Source of the DNA: Chitinophagales bacterium
GTDB taxonomy: Bacteria > Bacteroidota > Bacteroidia > Chitinophagales > UBA8649
Direction: 5' to 3'
Assembly (NCBI GenBank): GCA_020635995.1
Contig: JACJYS010000007.1
Location: 1-64,000 of the forward strand
DNA length: 64,000 nt
Position 1 is the first letter of the stretch. The number at the start of each line of letters is the position of its first letter. This document shows positions 7,452-16,652 of the stretch, in pieces. The notes beneath the pieces were generated by a model. That model had not been told where the DNA came from and ran no database searches. It worked only from the letters and a program-made list of their open reading frames with translations. The translations under genes and the position numbers were made by a program.

Positions 7452-8975
7452 TTATTCAACAACGATAGAAACGCGTCTATTTACTTTAGACGTTCCTGTT
7501 GCTTCAGCTTCTCCATAATAATTTACATTTAATCTATCGGCATTTACACCTAAAGAAACTAATTGTTGTTTTACATAATTAGCTCTTTTTTTAGATAGTT
7601 CTAAATTGAAAGCATCATTGCTACTACTATCTGCATAGCCACTAATATCGGCAGTTCTGTGAGGATAACTTAATAGGAATGAAGCTACATCTAAAATAAC
7701 GGCATTATATTCTTTGGTTAAGGTAGAAGCACCAGAGTTAAAGAATACATTCCATCTAATGTTGTCTTGTGCTACAGATGAAGTGTTATTTGTAGGAGTA
7801 GATGTAACTAATTTAATAGTTCTTCCTAAAGCATCGGCTTGAGCTTCAGCTGGAGTATTAGCTTCTTCATCTTTGTAGTCAGCCACTCCATCGTTATCAC
7901 TATCTATTGCTTTGCCTGTAGCATCTACAGTAGCACCTAAAGGCGTTCCGGTTTCAGCATCTCTGTAATCTGGTACGCCATCTTTGTCTAAATCTATAGA
8001 GTTTAATTTCTCATCTACTTTTTCGCCTATAAATTCAGGACTTACATTTCTTTTTAATTCAGCCACATCATCATAATTATTAGCTACAGGATTTTGCCAG
8101 TATGTAGGTTCTTCACGTTTTCCTATTTTAAAGTTTAAACCGGCAGATAAATAATGCAACACATCATTGTTTCTTCCAGCATAAACACCATCTAAATAGT
8201 CGTCAAAATGTCTGCTGTGTCTATATTCTAAAGCTAAATCAATTCTTTTGCTTAAGTAAACATCAATACCGCCACCTAATACTAATGTTGGTAGTATTCT
8301 AGTGTCTTTTATCATTGGGTAGTCTGTCTTTTTTGGAGTGGAGTTAGTTTCGTATTTTCCATCTTGCAATTGATTTAATTGGTGTCTTACAAAAAATCTA
8401 TCGCCCCAAGTTTCTTGATTAGCAATATCTGAATAATCATATAAAGTGGCATTTTCATCGTAGTAATCAGCTTGAGAAAAAGCTGTGGTAGCTCCACCAC
8501 CTACAAAGAAATTGAAAATTACTTTAGATTGTCTTTTATTTCTGTTAACATTGCCTACGCTAAATACAGCTTGTAAGGTATTATCAAACATTCTTGTTTT
8601 ATAATTGGCATAAACATTATTGCCATTTACAATTCTTGTGTTAATATCTTGCCCTTTGGCTTGTAAAAATAAGCCTTGGTATCTTACTGAGAAAAAGCTA
8701 GTAATACCTTTTCTAACTTTTAAGCTAGCTCCAATACTCTTTCCCGTAGGAGCAAAATCTCCGGATATAATAGGCATTCCTATATCAAATCCAACTGCCC
8801 AATTTGATTTTTTCTTAGGAGCAAATGGACTAATATTGTTTTCGTAATCATACTGACGCATGTAGTTTCTCTTGCACAAATTGCTTGAATCTTTTAGTGC
8901 AAATTCTTGAGTGTTTTGTGCCGTTGAAATCCCAAAAAATAAGATTGGCACAATTAATAGTATAAGTTTTTTCAT
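7452..8975 (-). CDS. OmpA-family outer membrane protein with thrombospondin type 3-like repeats
   Basis: 507 aa from ATG 8975, which starts a clear signal peptide (MKKLILLIVPILFFGISTAQ). A longer frame reaches 9098 but its extra residues would lie across a -7 box at 9005-9012. Residues about 45-320 form a porin-like beta barrel (outer membrane beta-barrel with YQGLFLQAKG, ALEYRHSRHFDDY). Two acidic calcium-binding type repeats follow (DLDKDGVPDYRD, DSDNDGVADYKDE), then the peptidoglycan-binding OmpA domain (ISGYADSSSN...LSKKRANYVKQQL, ending NRRVSIVVE). A structural link between outer membrane and cell wall. Confidence 0.9.
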   Translation of the reverse strand: MKKLILLIVPILFFGISTAQNTQEFALKDSSNLCKRNYMRQYDYENNISPFAPKKKSNWAVGFDIGMPIISGDFAPTGKSIGASLKVRKGITSFFSVRYQGLFLQAKGQDINTRIVNGNNVYANYKTRMFDNTLQAVFSVGNVNRNKRQSKVIFNFFVGGGATTAFSQADYYDENATLYDYSDIANQETWGDRFFVRHQLNQLQDGKYETNSTPKKTDYPMIKDTRILPTLVLGGGIDVYLSKRIDLALEYRHSRHFDDYLDGVYAGRNNDVLHYLSAGLNFKIGKREEPTYWQNPVANNYDDVAELKRNVSPEFIGEKVDEKLNSIDLDKDGVPDYRDAETGTPLGATVDATGKAIDSDNDGVADYKDEEANTPAEAQADALGRTIKLVTSTPTNNTSSVAQDNIRWNVFFNSGASTLTKEYNAVILDVASFLLSYPHRTADISGYADSSSNDAFNLELSKKRANYVKQQLVSLGVNADRLNVNYYGEAEATGTSKVNRRVSIVVE

Positions 8976-9004
8976 AGAAAATAGGTTTATATTTAAAAAT
9001 ATCT

Positions 9005-9012
9005 CAAATATA
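9005..9012 (-). promoter_or_regulatory. -7 box of the OmpA-family gene
   Basis: Minus-strand TATATTTG fits TAnnTTTG exactly, about 30 bp before ATG 8975. No good -33 element is seen at the right spacing. It decides the start in favour of 8975. Confidence 0.55.
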
Positions 9013-9082
9013 CAATAATTAAGCCAAAATTGTTTCACAAAAAGTATTTTTATTAATCTATTATCTTCTTGTTTTAGTTTCT

Positions 9083-9090
9083 TACTTTTG
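9083..9090 (+). promoter_or_regulatory. -7 box of thrS
   Basis: TACTTTTG fits TAnnTTTG and lies 28 bp before the thrS ATG; the -33 element is weak. No T-box leader or hairpin regulator is visible between it and the start. Confidence 0.5.
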
Positions 9091-9118
9091 CAATTCAATA
9101 AAAAGAGAACATAATATT

Positions 9119-11044
9119 ATGAAGATTACTTTTCCGGATGGTAATGTAAAAGAATATGAAAAAGGCACTTCTTCAATAGAAATAGCTAAAAGTATTAGTC
9201 ATGGTTTAGCTAAAAATGTATTGGCAGCTAAAGTTAATGGCGAAGTGTGGGATTTAACCAGACCTATTAATGCTGATGCTACCTTAGAATTATTAACGTG
9301 GAATGAAGAAGATGCAAAGCGAACTTTCTGGCACTCTTCTGCTCATTTAATGGCTGAGGCTTTAGAAGAAATTTATCCTGGAGTAAAATTTGGAATAGGA
9401 CCGCCTATAGAAAACGGATTTTATTATGATATAGATTTGGGCGATAAAAGCTTAAGCGTAGAAGATTTGCCAAAAATTGAAAATACCATGCGTAAATTGG
9501 CTAAAAATGGTAGCAAATATGAGCGTAAAGAAGTGGCTAAAGCAGATGCTATAGCTTATTTTAAAGAAAAAGGCGATGAGTATAAATTAGAGCTTTTAGA
9601 AGATTTAAAAGATGGCGATATTACTTTTTATACGCAAGGAAATTTTACTGATTTATGCAAAGGTCCTCACATACCGGGCACAGGACAAATAAAAGCCATA
9701 AAACTGCTAAATGTAGCCGGAGCTTATTGGCGTGGAGATGAAAACCGCAAACAAATGACCCGAATTTATGGCGTAACTTTTCCTAAGCAAGAAATGCTTG
9801 ATGAGCATTTGGCATTATTAGAAGAAGCTAAAAAACGAGATCATAGAAAATTAGGTGCTGAATTAGAACTGTTTATGTTTTCTGAAAAAGTAGGAGCAGG
9901 GTTGCCTATTTGGCTACCTAAAGGTACAGATTTAAGAGAAAGACTTTCAAATTTCTTAAAAGAAGAGCAGCTAAGAAGAGGTTATTTGCCAGTAGTAACT
10001 CCACATATTGGGAAAAAAGAATTGTATGTTACCAGCGGACATTACGAGAAATACGGAGAAGATAGTTTTCAGCCTATACATACGCCTAAAGAAAATGAAG
10101 AGTTTTTATTAAAACCTATGAACTGTCCTCATCATTGCGAAATTTATGCTCATGTGCCAAAATCCTATAGAGATTTGCCGTATAGAGTGGCAGAGTTTGG
10201 TACAGTATATCGCTATGAGCAGAGTGGCGAGCTACATGGTTTAACCAGAGTTAGAAGCTTTACCCAAGATGATGCACATATTTTTTGCACAGCAGAGCAG
10301 TTAAAAGCAGAGTTTTTAGATGTACTTGATTTAACCATGAAAGTATTTAATAAAATGGGCTTTAAAGAATTTACGGCTCAAATTTCATTGCGAGACCCTG
10401 AAAACCTTAGCAAATATATAGGAAGTAAAGAAAACTGGGAAAAAGCAGAAAATGCTATTATAGAAGCTACAAAAGAAGTGGGTTTAGAAACCGTAACAGA
10501 ACTTGGCGAAGCCGCTTTTTATGGTCCTAAGTTAGATTTTATGGTAAAAGATGCTTTGGGAAGAAGCTGGCAGTTAGGAACTATTCAGGTTGATTATAAT
10601 TTGCCGGAAAGGTTTGAATTAGAATACATAGGAGCCGATAATGAAAAACACAGACCCGTTATGATTCATAGAGCACCGTTTGGTTCTTTAGAAAGATTTA
10701 TAGGCGTGTTAATAGAGCACACAGGCGGAAAATTTCCATTGTGGTTAACTCCCGAGCAGGTTAGAGTATTGCCTATAAGCGATAAATTTATAGAATATGC
10801 TAAAGAAGTGGAAGCTTATTTGAAACAAAGTGGCATAAGAAGCAGTATAGATGATAGAACCGAAAAAATAGGCAGAAAAATTAGAGATGCGGAAACTTCT
10901 AAAATACCATATATGTTAATAGTGGGCGAAAAAGAAGTAGAAAATAGAGAGGTTTCAGTAAGAAAACAGGCGGTAGGAGATGAAGGAAGTAAAGATATTG
11001 GTATATTTATTGAACAAATAAAAGAAGAAATAGCAGGAGAATAA
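9119..11044 (+). CDS. thrS: Threonyl-tRNA synthetase
   Basis: 641 aa, the normal bacterial length. Domains in order: TGS (1-60), the editing domain with HSSAHLMAEAL (about 72-83) and FTDLCKGPHIPGTG, then the class II catalytic core with MNCPHHCEIY (zinc-binding Cys and His), RVRSFTQDDAHIFC and the GSLERFIGVLIEH motif 3, and the anticodon-binding domain (QVRVLPISDKFIEYA to the end). Charges tRNA-Thr. It begins the usual thrS-infC-rpmI-rplT cluster. Confidence 0.97.
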   Translation: MKITFPDGNVKEYEKGTSSIEIAKSISHGLAKNVLAAKVNGEVWDLTRPINADATLELLTWNEEDAKRTFWHSSAHLMAEALEEIYPGVKFGIGPPIENGFYYDIDLGDKSLSVEDLPKIENTMRKLAKNGSKYERKEVAKADAIAYFKEKGDEYKLELLEDLKDGDITFYTQGNFTDLCKGPHIPGTGQIKAIKLLNVAGAYWRGDENRKQMTRIYGVTFPKQEMLDEHLALLEEAKKRDHRKLGAELELFMFSEKVGAGLPIWLPKGTDLRERLSNFLKEEQLRRGYLPVVTPHIGKKELYVTSGHYEKYGEDSFQPIHTPKENEEFLLKPMNCPHHCEIYAHVPKSYRDLPYRVAEFGTVYRYEQSGELHGLTRVRSFTQDDAHIFCTAEQLKAEFLDVLDLTMKVFNKMGFKEFTAQISLRDPENLSKYIGSKENWEKAENAIIEATKEVGLETVTELGEAAFYGPKLDFMVKDALGRSWQLGTIQVDYNLPERFELEYIGADNEKHRPVMIHRAPFGSLERFIGVLIEHTGGKFPLWLTPEQVRVLPISDKFIEYAKEVEAYLKQSGIRSSIDDRTEKIGRKIRDAETSKIPYMLIVGEKEVENREVSVRKQAVGDEGSKDIGIFIEQIKEEIAGE

Positions 11045-11107
11045 TTTATTTTCCACATATTTGCAACATATTATTTATAATAACTTAAAAAATTTAGATT
11101 TAACAAC

Positions 11108-11644
11108 TTGGCAAAATTTAATAACAGACACAAAAAAGAAGAACCATATAGAGTTAACGATAAGATTAGAGTACCTAAAGTTCGTTTAGTGGGCGATAAT
11201 GTAGAAGTAGATGTATATCCTACACACAAAGCCTTAGAAATGGCGGAAGATTTAGGTTTAGATTTGGTAGAAATATCGCCAAACGCTAATCCTCCGGTGT
11301 GCAAAATTTTAGATTACAAGAAATTTTTGTACGAAAAAAAGAAAAAAGAGAAGGAAATTAAGGCTAATGCTCAAAAAACAGTAATAAAAGAGTTGCGTTT
11401 TGGTCCTAATACCGATGACCATGATTTTGAATTTAAAGCAAAACATGGCGAAAATTTCTTACAAGAAGGGTCAAAAGTTAAAGCCTATGTACATTTTAAA
11501 GGTAGAGCTATAGTTTTTAAAGATAGGGGAGAATTATTGCTACTTAAATTAGCTAAAAGACTTGAAGAATTTGGAGCTCCGGAGCAATTGCCAAAATTAG
11601 AAGGTAAGCGAATGATAATGGTAATAGCACCAAAAAAGAAATAA
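11108..11644 (+). CDS. infC: Translation initiation factor IF-3
   Basis: 178 aa. The N-domain (RVNDKIRVPKVRLVGD), the lysine-rich linker (YEKKKKEKEIKANAQKTVIKELRFGPN) and the C-domain (HGENFLQEGSKVKAYVHFKGRA, ending EGKRMIMVIAPKKK) are complete. The only plausible start is TTG at 11108: the frame upstream reaches a TAA at 11081 with no ATG or GTG. infC genes often use rare starts so that IF-3 can repress its own translation; here the rare codon is UUG. Gap to thrS is 63 bp. Confidence 0.95.
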   Translation: MAKFNNRHKKEEPYRVNDKIRVPKVRLVGDNVEVDVYPTHKALEMAEDLGLDLVEISPNANPPVCKILDYKKFLYEKKKKEKEIKANAQKTVIKELRFGPNTDDHDFEFKAKHGENFLQEGSKVKAYVHFKGRAIVFKDRGELLLLKLAKRLEEFGAPEQLPKLEGKRMIMVIAPKKK

Positions 11645-11667
11645 ACCCACAATAAAACTAAAAAACG

Positions 11668-11699
11668 TTTGCTTATATAAAAATATAAGATTACCTTTG
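11668..11699 (+). promoter_or_regulatory. Promoter of rpmI-rplT
   Basis: TTTG (11668-11671), spacer of 20, TACCTTTG (11692-11699): a full match to the Bacteroidota -33/-7 consensus. Transcription would start about 15 bp before the rpmI ATG, giving the two ribosomal genes an own promoter inside the cluster. The spacer contains a short palindrome (CTTATAT..ATATAAG). Confidence 0.8.
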
Positions 11700-11719
11700 C
11701 ACTCCAAATTTTTAGAATT

Positions 11720-11914
11720 ATGCCTAAGATGAAAACAAATTCCAGTGCTAAAAAGAGATTTAAAGTAACTGGATCAGGAAAAATAATGAGAAGAAAAGCT
11801 TTTCACAGCCACATCTTGACAAAAAAAGATAAAGACACTAAAAAGCAAATGACACACGATACAGAAGTGCATAAGTCAGATATGCCGAGAGTGAAAAGAA
11901 TGCTTTGTAAATAA
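11720..11914 (+). CDS. rpmI: 50S ribosomal protein L35
   Basis: 64 aa, full length: MPKMKTNSSAKKRFKVTGSG, then RRKAFHSHILTKKDKDTKKQ, typical of bL35. Strongly basic. Followed after 28 bp by rplT. Confidence 0.96.
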   Translation: MPKMKTNSSAKKRFKVTGSGKIMRRKAFHSHILTKKDKDTKKQMTHDTEVHKSDMPRVKRMLCK

Positions 11915-11942
11915 ATTATTGAAATAAGAAAAATTTAAGAAA

Positions 11943-12287
11943 ATGCCTAGAGCTACAAACAGACCCGCAGCAAGAGCAAGAAGAAGAGCCACATTAAAAT
12001 TGGCTAAAGGATATTTTGGAAGAAGAAAAAATGTTTGGACAGTTGCCAAAAATGCAGTTGATAAAGGACTTCAATACGCTTATGCTCACAGAAGATTAAA
12101 AAAGAGAGAATACAGAAGCCTTTGGATAGCAAGAATAAATGCAGCAGTAAGAGAGCACGATATGAGCTACTCTAAATTTATGCACGCATTAAATGAAAAA
12201 GGAATTAAACTAAACAGAAAAGTATTGGCAGATTTAGCAATGAATGATGCTGTCGCTTTTAATGAAATAGTAAAATCTGTAAAGTAA
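11943..12287 (+). CDS. rplT: 50S ribosomal protein L20
   Basis: 114 aa, full length. The family's opening (PRATNRPAARARRRATLKLAKGY shortened here to PRATNRPAARARRR), GRRKNVWTVAKNAVDKGLQY and RKVLADLAMND are present. bL20 is needed early in 50S assembly. A terminator follows 24 bp after the stop. Confidence 0.96.
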   Translation: MPRATNRPAARARRRATLKLAKGYFGRRKNVWTVAKNAVDKGLQYAYAHRRLKKREYRSLWIARINAAVREHDMSYSKFMHALNEKGIKLNRKVLADLAMNDAVAFNEIVKSVK

Positions 12288-12310
12288 ACTATACTAAATA
12301 ACAATATTTG

Positions 12311-12338
12311 AAAAGCTCCGATTTATCGGGGCTTTTTT
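12311..12338 (+). terminator. Intrinsic terminator of the rpmI-rplT operon
   Basis: 11-bp stem AAAGCTCCGAT / ATCGGGGCTTT (one G-T pair) followed by TTTTTT. Confidence 0.85.
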
Positions 12339-12383
12339 ATTATGTCAATTTTTGCTTAATTTTATCTCAATTTAAAAACCAAT

Positions 12384-12941
12384 ATGATTTATATATACAT
12401 TGGCATTGCTTTTTTAATGCTGTTAATTTCTTTTATTGTCATTTTCAATAAATTTATTCGCTTAAGGAATTTAGTAAAAGAAGCATGGTCGCTTATAGAC
12501 GTGCAGCTAAAAATGAGGTATGAAGTAATTCCCAATTTGGTAAATACCGTAAAAGCTTATACAAAACACGAGCAGCAAATACTTAGAGATGTTACCGCAC
12601 TACGTGCTAAAGCAATGGAAAAACAAGTGCCAAGCGAAAAAGCGGTATCGGAAAATGTACTTACCGAAAAATTGGCTCAACTTATGGTAACCATAGAAAA
12701 TTACCCCGAACTAAAAGCAGACCAACATTTTTTAAAACTGCAAGACCAAATATTTGATATTGAAGATAAAATACAGTTGGCAAGAAGATATTACAATGGT
12801 GCTGTAAGAAATTATAATATTGCCATAGAATCTTTTCCCAGCAGTATAGTGGCAGCCCTAATCAATTTTAAAAAGTATGACTTCTTTGAATTAGACTCTA
12901 TAGAAGAAAGAAAAAACCTTGAAATCTCTTTTGAAGAATGA
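12384..12941 (+). CDS. LemA family protein
   Basis: 185 aa. One N-terminal membrane helix (MIYIYIGIAFLMLLISFIVI) and then the LemA helical bundle (LVKEAWSLIDVQLKMRYEVIPNLV shortened here to LVKEAWSLIDVQLKMR, later ARRYYNGAVRNYN and the closing FP..IVAAL). The membrane-anchored cytosolic or periplasmic scaffold has no settled biochemical role. The next gene overlaps by 4 bp (ATGA); LemA with a DUF2207 membrane protein is a common pair. Confidence 0.92.
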   Translation: MIYIYIGIAFLMLLISFIVIFNKFIRLRNLVKEAWSLIDVQLKMRYEVIPNLVNTVKAYTKHEQQILRDVTALRAKAMEKQVPSEKAVSENVLTEKLAQLMVTIENYPELKADQHFLKLQDQIFDIEDKIQLARRYYNGAVRNYNIAIESFPSSIVAALINFKKYDFFELDSIEERKNLEISFEE

Positions 12942-14812
12942 AAAAAATAATATTATTCCTGTTTGTTATTTGCATTGTATTTGCAAAAGCTGAAGAAGAA
13001 ATTATCTCTTTTAATAGCGATATAACCATTCAGCAAAATGGAGAGCTAAAAGTAGTGGAAACCATAAAAGTTAGTGTAGAAGGCAATGTATTTCAACGGG
13101 GTATTTATAGAGCTTTAAACACCGTTTATAAAGCTAAAAATAATATCAACTATAATGTTTCCTATAATGTACAGCAAGTAACTAAAGATGGAGTTTCAGA
13201 ACCATTTTTTATCAAAAAAAATCAATCCAGCATAAATATTTATGTAGGAGATGAAAATATTTACTTAAAAAATGGTGTTTATACTTATCAAATAACATAC
13301 ACCACTAAAGACCAGCTGGGAGCTTATGATGAAGTAGATGAATTGTACTGGAATGTTACGGGAAATTATTGGGAAGTACCCATAATGATTACTACGGCTA
13401 CCGTACACACGCCTGCCGGGGCAGATATAATACAATATACGGCATATACAGGCTACTTAAAAGAAACATTTAAAGATTATCAAGTTGATAAAATTGACAA
13501 TAATACCATAAGTTTTAAAACCACTAAAGAACTACATGCCAATGAAGGACTAACCATAGCCGTAGGATTTAAAAAAGACGTGGTAGTTATGCCTAACAAA
13601 TGGCAAATTTTCCTTAAAAGCAATATGGGATTGTTTGTTTTATTGGCAGGATTGTTACTTACTTTTTTATATTATTTAACCACTTGGTATAAAGTGGGTA
13701 TAGACCCACCTAAAGGAACAATTATACCACTGTTTGATCCGCCTAAAGATTTAAGTCCATCGGCAGTGCGTGTTATTAACCAAATGGGCTACGATAATAA
13801 AGTGATAACAGCCGCACTTATAAATTTAGCTATAAAAGGATATATAACTATAGACAAAACCAAAGGTGGAAACCAAAAATTGGTTAAAAACAAAAATGCG
13901 GACAATGGAATAACACCAGCCGAAAAAGTAGTTATGGATTCTTTTTTTACCAGTAATAATTCTTTAACCTTAGAACAGAAAAACCATGCTAAAATTAGCA
14001 ATGGGATAACTAAAATGAGGGATAAAGTGAAATCTGAAATAGATAAAAAGTACTATAATTTGAATACTTCTCATTTAATAGTAGGCGTAGTTATAAGTGT
14101 AGTAGCCATAGCTATAGCAGTAATTATAAATGGAGGTTTTGTAAATATTTTTCAAACAGGATGGCTAAGTATATGGGGTATTGGTGTGTTTATGATGTTC
14201 CGTCAGTCTTTTTCAAGTTTGCGAAATAGGCAGTTTGGAATAGGAATAGGTATGTTAGTTTTTGCTATTCCATTTTTAGTAGTTATGGTAGTGGTTGCTT
14301 TGGTTTTTAGCAAAACTTTATCTATCCCTTATGCCGTTATTCTGGCACTTTATGTTATAAATATAGTGGTGTTTTACCATTTATTAAAAGCACCTACTGT
14401 TTATGGCAGAAAAGTAATGGATGAAATAGAAGGTTTTCAAATGTACTTAAAAACTGCCGAAAAGCATTTGATGGAAAGAACTAAAACTAAAGAAGATAGC
14501 ATCAAATTATTTGAACGATTTTTACCTTATGCAGTTGCCTTAAATTGTGAAACAGAATGGACTAAAACTTTTGAGAAAACTATAAATGAAGCATTAAAAG
14601 ATGGTACGTATCAACCTACATGGCATCATAGTAATATACCGTATATAAATATAGGAAGTATAACCAACAGTGTAGGTTCAAGTCTTACGCATGCTGTAAC
14701 ATCAAGTAGTGTTGCTCCAACATCAAGTAGCTCAGGCGGTGGATTTTCTGGCGGTGGAGGAGGCGGTTTCTCTGGTGGTGGCGGAGGCGGAGGCGGTGGT
14801 GGTGGCTGGTAA
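12938..14812 (+). CDS. DUF2207 membrane protein with Gly-rich C-terminus
   Basis: 624 aa. A signal peptide (MKKIILFLFVICIVFAKAEE) precedes the DUF2207 extracytoplasmic domain (about 20-220; FNSDITIQQNGELKVVETIKV, GVYTYQITYTTKDQLG). Membrane segments lie near residues 230-248 and in a cluster at about 380-490. A cytosolic winged-helix-like block sits near 275-360. The tail is GGGFSGGGGGGFSGG and further Gly, common in this family when paired with LemA. Function unknown; membrane quality control is often proposed. Confidence 0.88.
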   Translation: MKKIILFLFVICIVFAKAEEEIISFNSDITIQQNGELKVVETIKVSVEGNVFQRGIYRALNTVYKAKNNINYNVSYNVQQVTKDGVSEPFFIKKNQSSINIYVGDENIYLKNGVYTYQITYTTKDQLGAYDEVDELYWNVTGNYWEVPIMITTATVHTPAGADIIQYTAYTGYLKETFKDYQVDKIDNNTISFKTTKELHANEGLTIAVGFKKDVVVMPNKWQIFLKSNMGLFVLLAGLLLTFLYYLTTWYKVGIDPPKGTIIPLFDPPKDLSPSAVRVINQMGYDNKVITAALINLAIKGYITIDKTKGGNQKLVKNKNADNGITPAEKVVMDSFFTSNNSLTLEQKNHAKISNGITKMRDKVKSEIDKKYYNLNTSHLIVGVVISVVAIAIAVIINGGFVNIFQTGWLSIWGIGVFMMFRQSFSSLRNRQFGIGIGMLVFAIPFLVVMVVVALVFSKTLSIPYAVILALYVINIVVFYHLLKAPTVYGRKVMDEIEGFQMYLKTAEKHLMERTKTKEDSIKLFERFLPYAVALNCETEWTKTFEKTINEALKDGTYQPTWHHSNIPYINIGSITNSVGSSLTHAVTSSSVAPTSSSSGGGFSGGGGGGFSGGGGGGGGGGGW

Positions 14813-14944
14813 GGTTTTTTTAGTTATATAAAACGTCATTTCCACGATTTATCGCCTAATCATTAAATAAGCTCCCCTGCTATCTCATTCCCTTTGTGTC
14901 TTAACAACTTTGCGAGAATATCAAACCTCCAAACATCAAACTAA

Positions 14945-14976
14945 TTTGGTAATTGCATCTTTACTTTATACATTTG
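14945..14976 (+). promoter_or_regulatory. Promoter of the TPR kinase-LytTR operon
   Basis: TTTG (14945-14948), 20-bp spacer, TACATTTG (14969-14976): full consensus. It covers a possible ATG at 14953, so the start at 15001 is the one that can be translated. Confidence 0.75.
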
Positions 14977-15000
14977 CTCACATCCACGTATTGGTTTAGA

Positions 15001-16644
15001 ATGATAAAAAAATGGTTTAATTATTTTTTAATAACAATGCTGTTAATGCTATTATGGCAGTGCAAGCAAGAAAAACCCAATACTTTAAAAAAAGTAGAAG
15101 AGAATAACTTTCAAACCGACACTTTAGTTATAGTTCAATTATTGCAAAGTGCAGATAGTTTAAAACTGATGCTTGAGTATGATAATGCTTTTAAAAATTA
15201 CCAAAAAGCTATAGATATTTCAATAAATCAAAAAGATAGCAATCAGCTATTTAGTGCTTATATAAAAACGGCAGAAATGTTTAGGGCTAAATCAGATTTT
15301 ATTCAAGCGGAAGATTACCTTAAAAAAGCACAAGAAATTTCTACTAAAATAACTATTTCTAATGAGGAATTGATGTCTTATTACAACAGAAAAGCTGCTT
15401 TATATGCGGAGTATTATCAAGAACCCGATTCATCATTGCTTTACTCTAAAAAAGCAATGGATGTAGCTATAAAAACCAATGAAACTGAAATTATTTTCTC
15501 ATCGGTAATGGAAATGGGTTTTGCGTATGAAAATCAAACAAAATTGGATAGTACACTATTTTACTATAAAAAAGCACTTGCAATAGCCGAAACGGAACAG
15601 GAAAAACAAATGGAATGCGATGCACTTTCCAATTGTTGCCGTATATATTTAAAACAAAAGAATTATACAAAGGGTAAACTTTTAGCACAGAGAGGCTATA
15701 AAATAGCTTCAAATAATAATTTATTGTTTAGCCATTTAATTTTTGCTCAATATTTGAGTGAAATAGCTCAAAATGAAGACAATTATAAAACAGCATATAC
15801 ATACCTAAAAGAAAGAACGGAACTAACCGATAAGTATTTTGAAAAACGCTATGATGATAAAATTATAGAAACCGAAAAAAAATATAAAGTAGCCGAAGCA
15901 GAAAAGCTAACTGCTTTAAAGGAATTAGAACTTAACGAAAAAGAAAATGCACTGAATCGTCAAAAAAGCGTACTTCTAATTATTCTTCTTTTACTTTTGG
16001 CATCTGTAATTTTACTAACCACCATAGCTTTGTTTAATAGAAAAATAAATGCTGCCAATAAGCAACTTAATTTTTTAAACGAACAAAATAAATTTCTTGT
16101 TTCGGAAACCAATCATAGGGTAAATAACAACCTACAACTCATTTCTGTTTTTATTAATCAGGAAATAAATAAAAAGGAAGATGATGTGGCATTGCATAAA
16201 CTTCAATCTTATGTAGATTCTATGGCAATATTGCATAGACATTTGTACGGTCAAGAGGATAAACGTTTGGTAAAATTAGATGATTATTTGCTTGAAATAG
16301 TAAGTAATTTAGCTCATTTAATGAAAGAAAAAGGTGTTGAATTACACGTTAAAATAGATAATATTCTTATAGATAGCAACCAAGCTATGTACATGGGGTT
16401 GTTAGTAAACGAACTATTTATAAACTCATTAAAACACGCTTTTACAACAGCAAACAATAATAAAATAGAACTAAACATAAAAACAAACAGTAAAGAAATA
16501 AATTTAAAATACCTTGATAATGGAATAGGCATAAAAAACGAAATTGCTCCTAAAATAATAAGCCAAATTTGTAAACAATTAAAAGCCAATTATCGTATAA
16601 AGTCAAACAAGGGTTTTTATTTTTGTACTGCTGTTGAAGTTTAA
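15001..16644 (+). CDS. TPR-containing sensor histidine kinase (HisKA_2 type)
   Basis: 547 aa from ATG 15001. The N-terminus looks like a lipoprotein or signal sequence (FLITMLLMLLWQC). Several TPR units follow (about 35-300; AFKNYQKAIDIS, AEDYLKKAQEIS, LFYYKKALAIAE), then a coiled region, a membrane helix (SVLLIILLLLLASVILLTTI) near 320-345 and a cytosolic kinase. The phospho-accepting His is in ETNHRVNNNLQL, typical of HisKA_2; the ATPase N box is NELFINSLKHAF and the G1 box DNGIGIK. The stop is 8 bp before the LytTR regulator, its evident partner. The ATPase end is short (no clear G2 box). Confidence 0.88.
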   Translation: MIKKWFNYFLITMLLMLLWQCKQEKPNTLKKVEENNFQTDTLVIVQLLQSADSLKLMLEYDNAFKNYQKAIDISINQKDSNQLFSAYIKTAEMFRAKSDFIQAEDYLKKAQEISTKITISNEELMSYYNRKAALYAEYYQEPDSSLLYSKKAMDVAIKTNETEIIFSSVMEMGFAYENQTKLDSTLFYYKKALAIAETEQEKQMECDALSNCCRIYLKQKNYTKGKLLAQRGYKIASNNNLLFSHLIFAQYLSEIAQNEDNYKTAYTYLKERTELTDKYFEKRYDDKIIETEKKYKVAEAEKLTALKELELNEKENALNRQKSVLLIILLLLLASVILLTTIALFNRKINAANKQLNFLNEQNKFLVSETNHRVNNNLQLISVFINQEINKKEDDVALHKLQSYVDSMAILHRHLYGQEDKRLVKLDDYLLEIVSNLAHLMKEKGVELHVKIDNILIDSNQAMYMGLLVNELFINSLKHAFTTANNNKIELNIKTNSKEINLKYLDNGIGIKNEIAPKIISQICKQLKANYRIKSNKGFYFCTAVEV

Positions 16645-16652
16645 ATAAGAAA

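Noticed and set aside
9001..9118. A T-box or threonine attenuator before thrS
   Set aside because: The gap holds only a -7 box and 28 bp of leader; no hairpins, T-box motif or Thr-rich peptide frame.
14745..14812. Gly-rich repeat run as a microsatellite or separate repeat
   Set aside because: It codes for the Gly-rich tail common in DUF2207 proteins paired with LemA.
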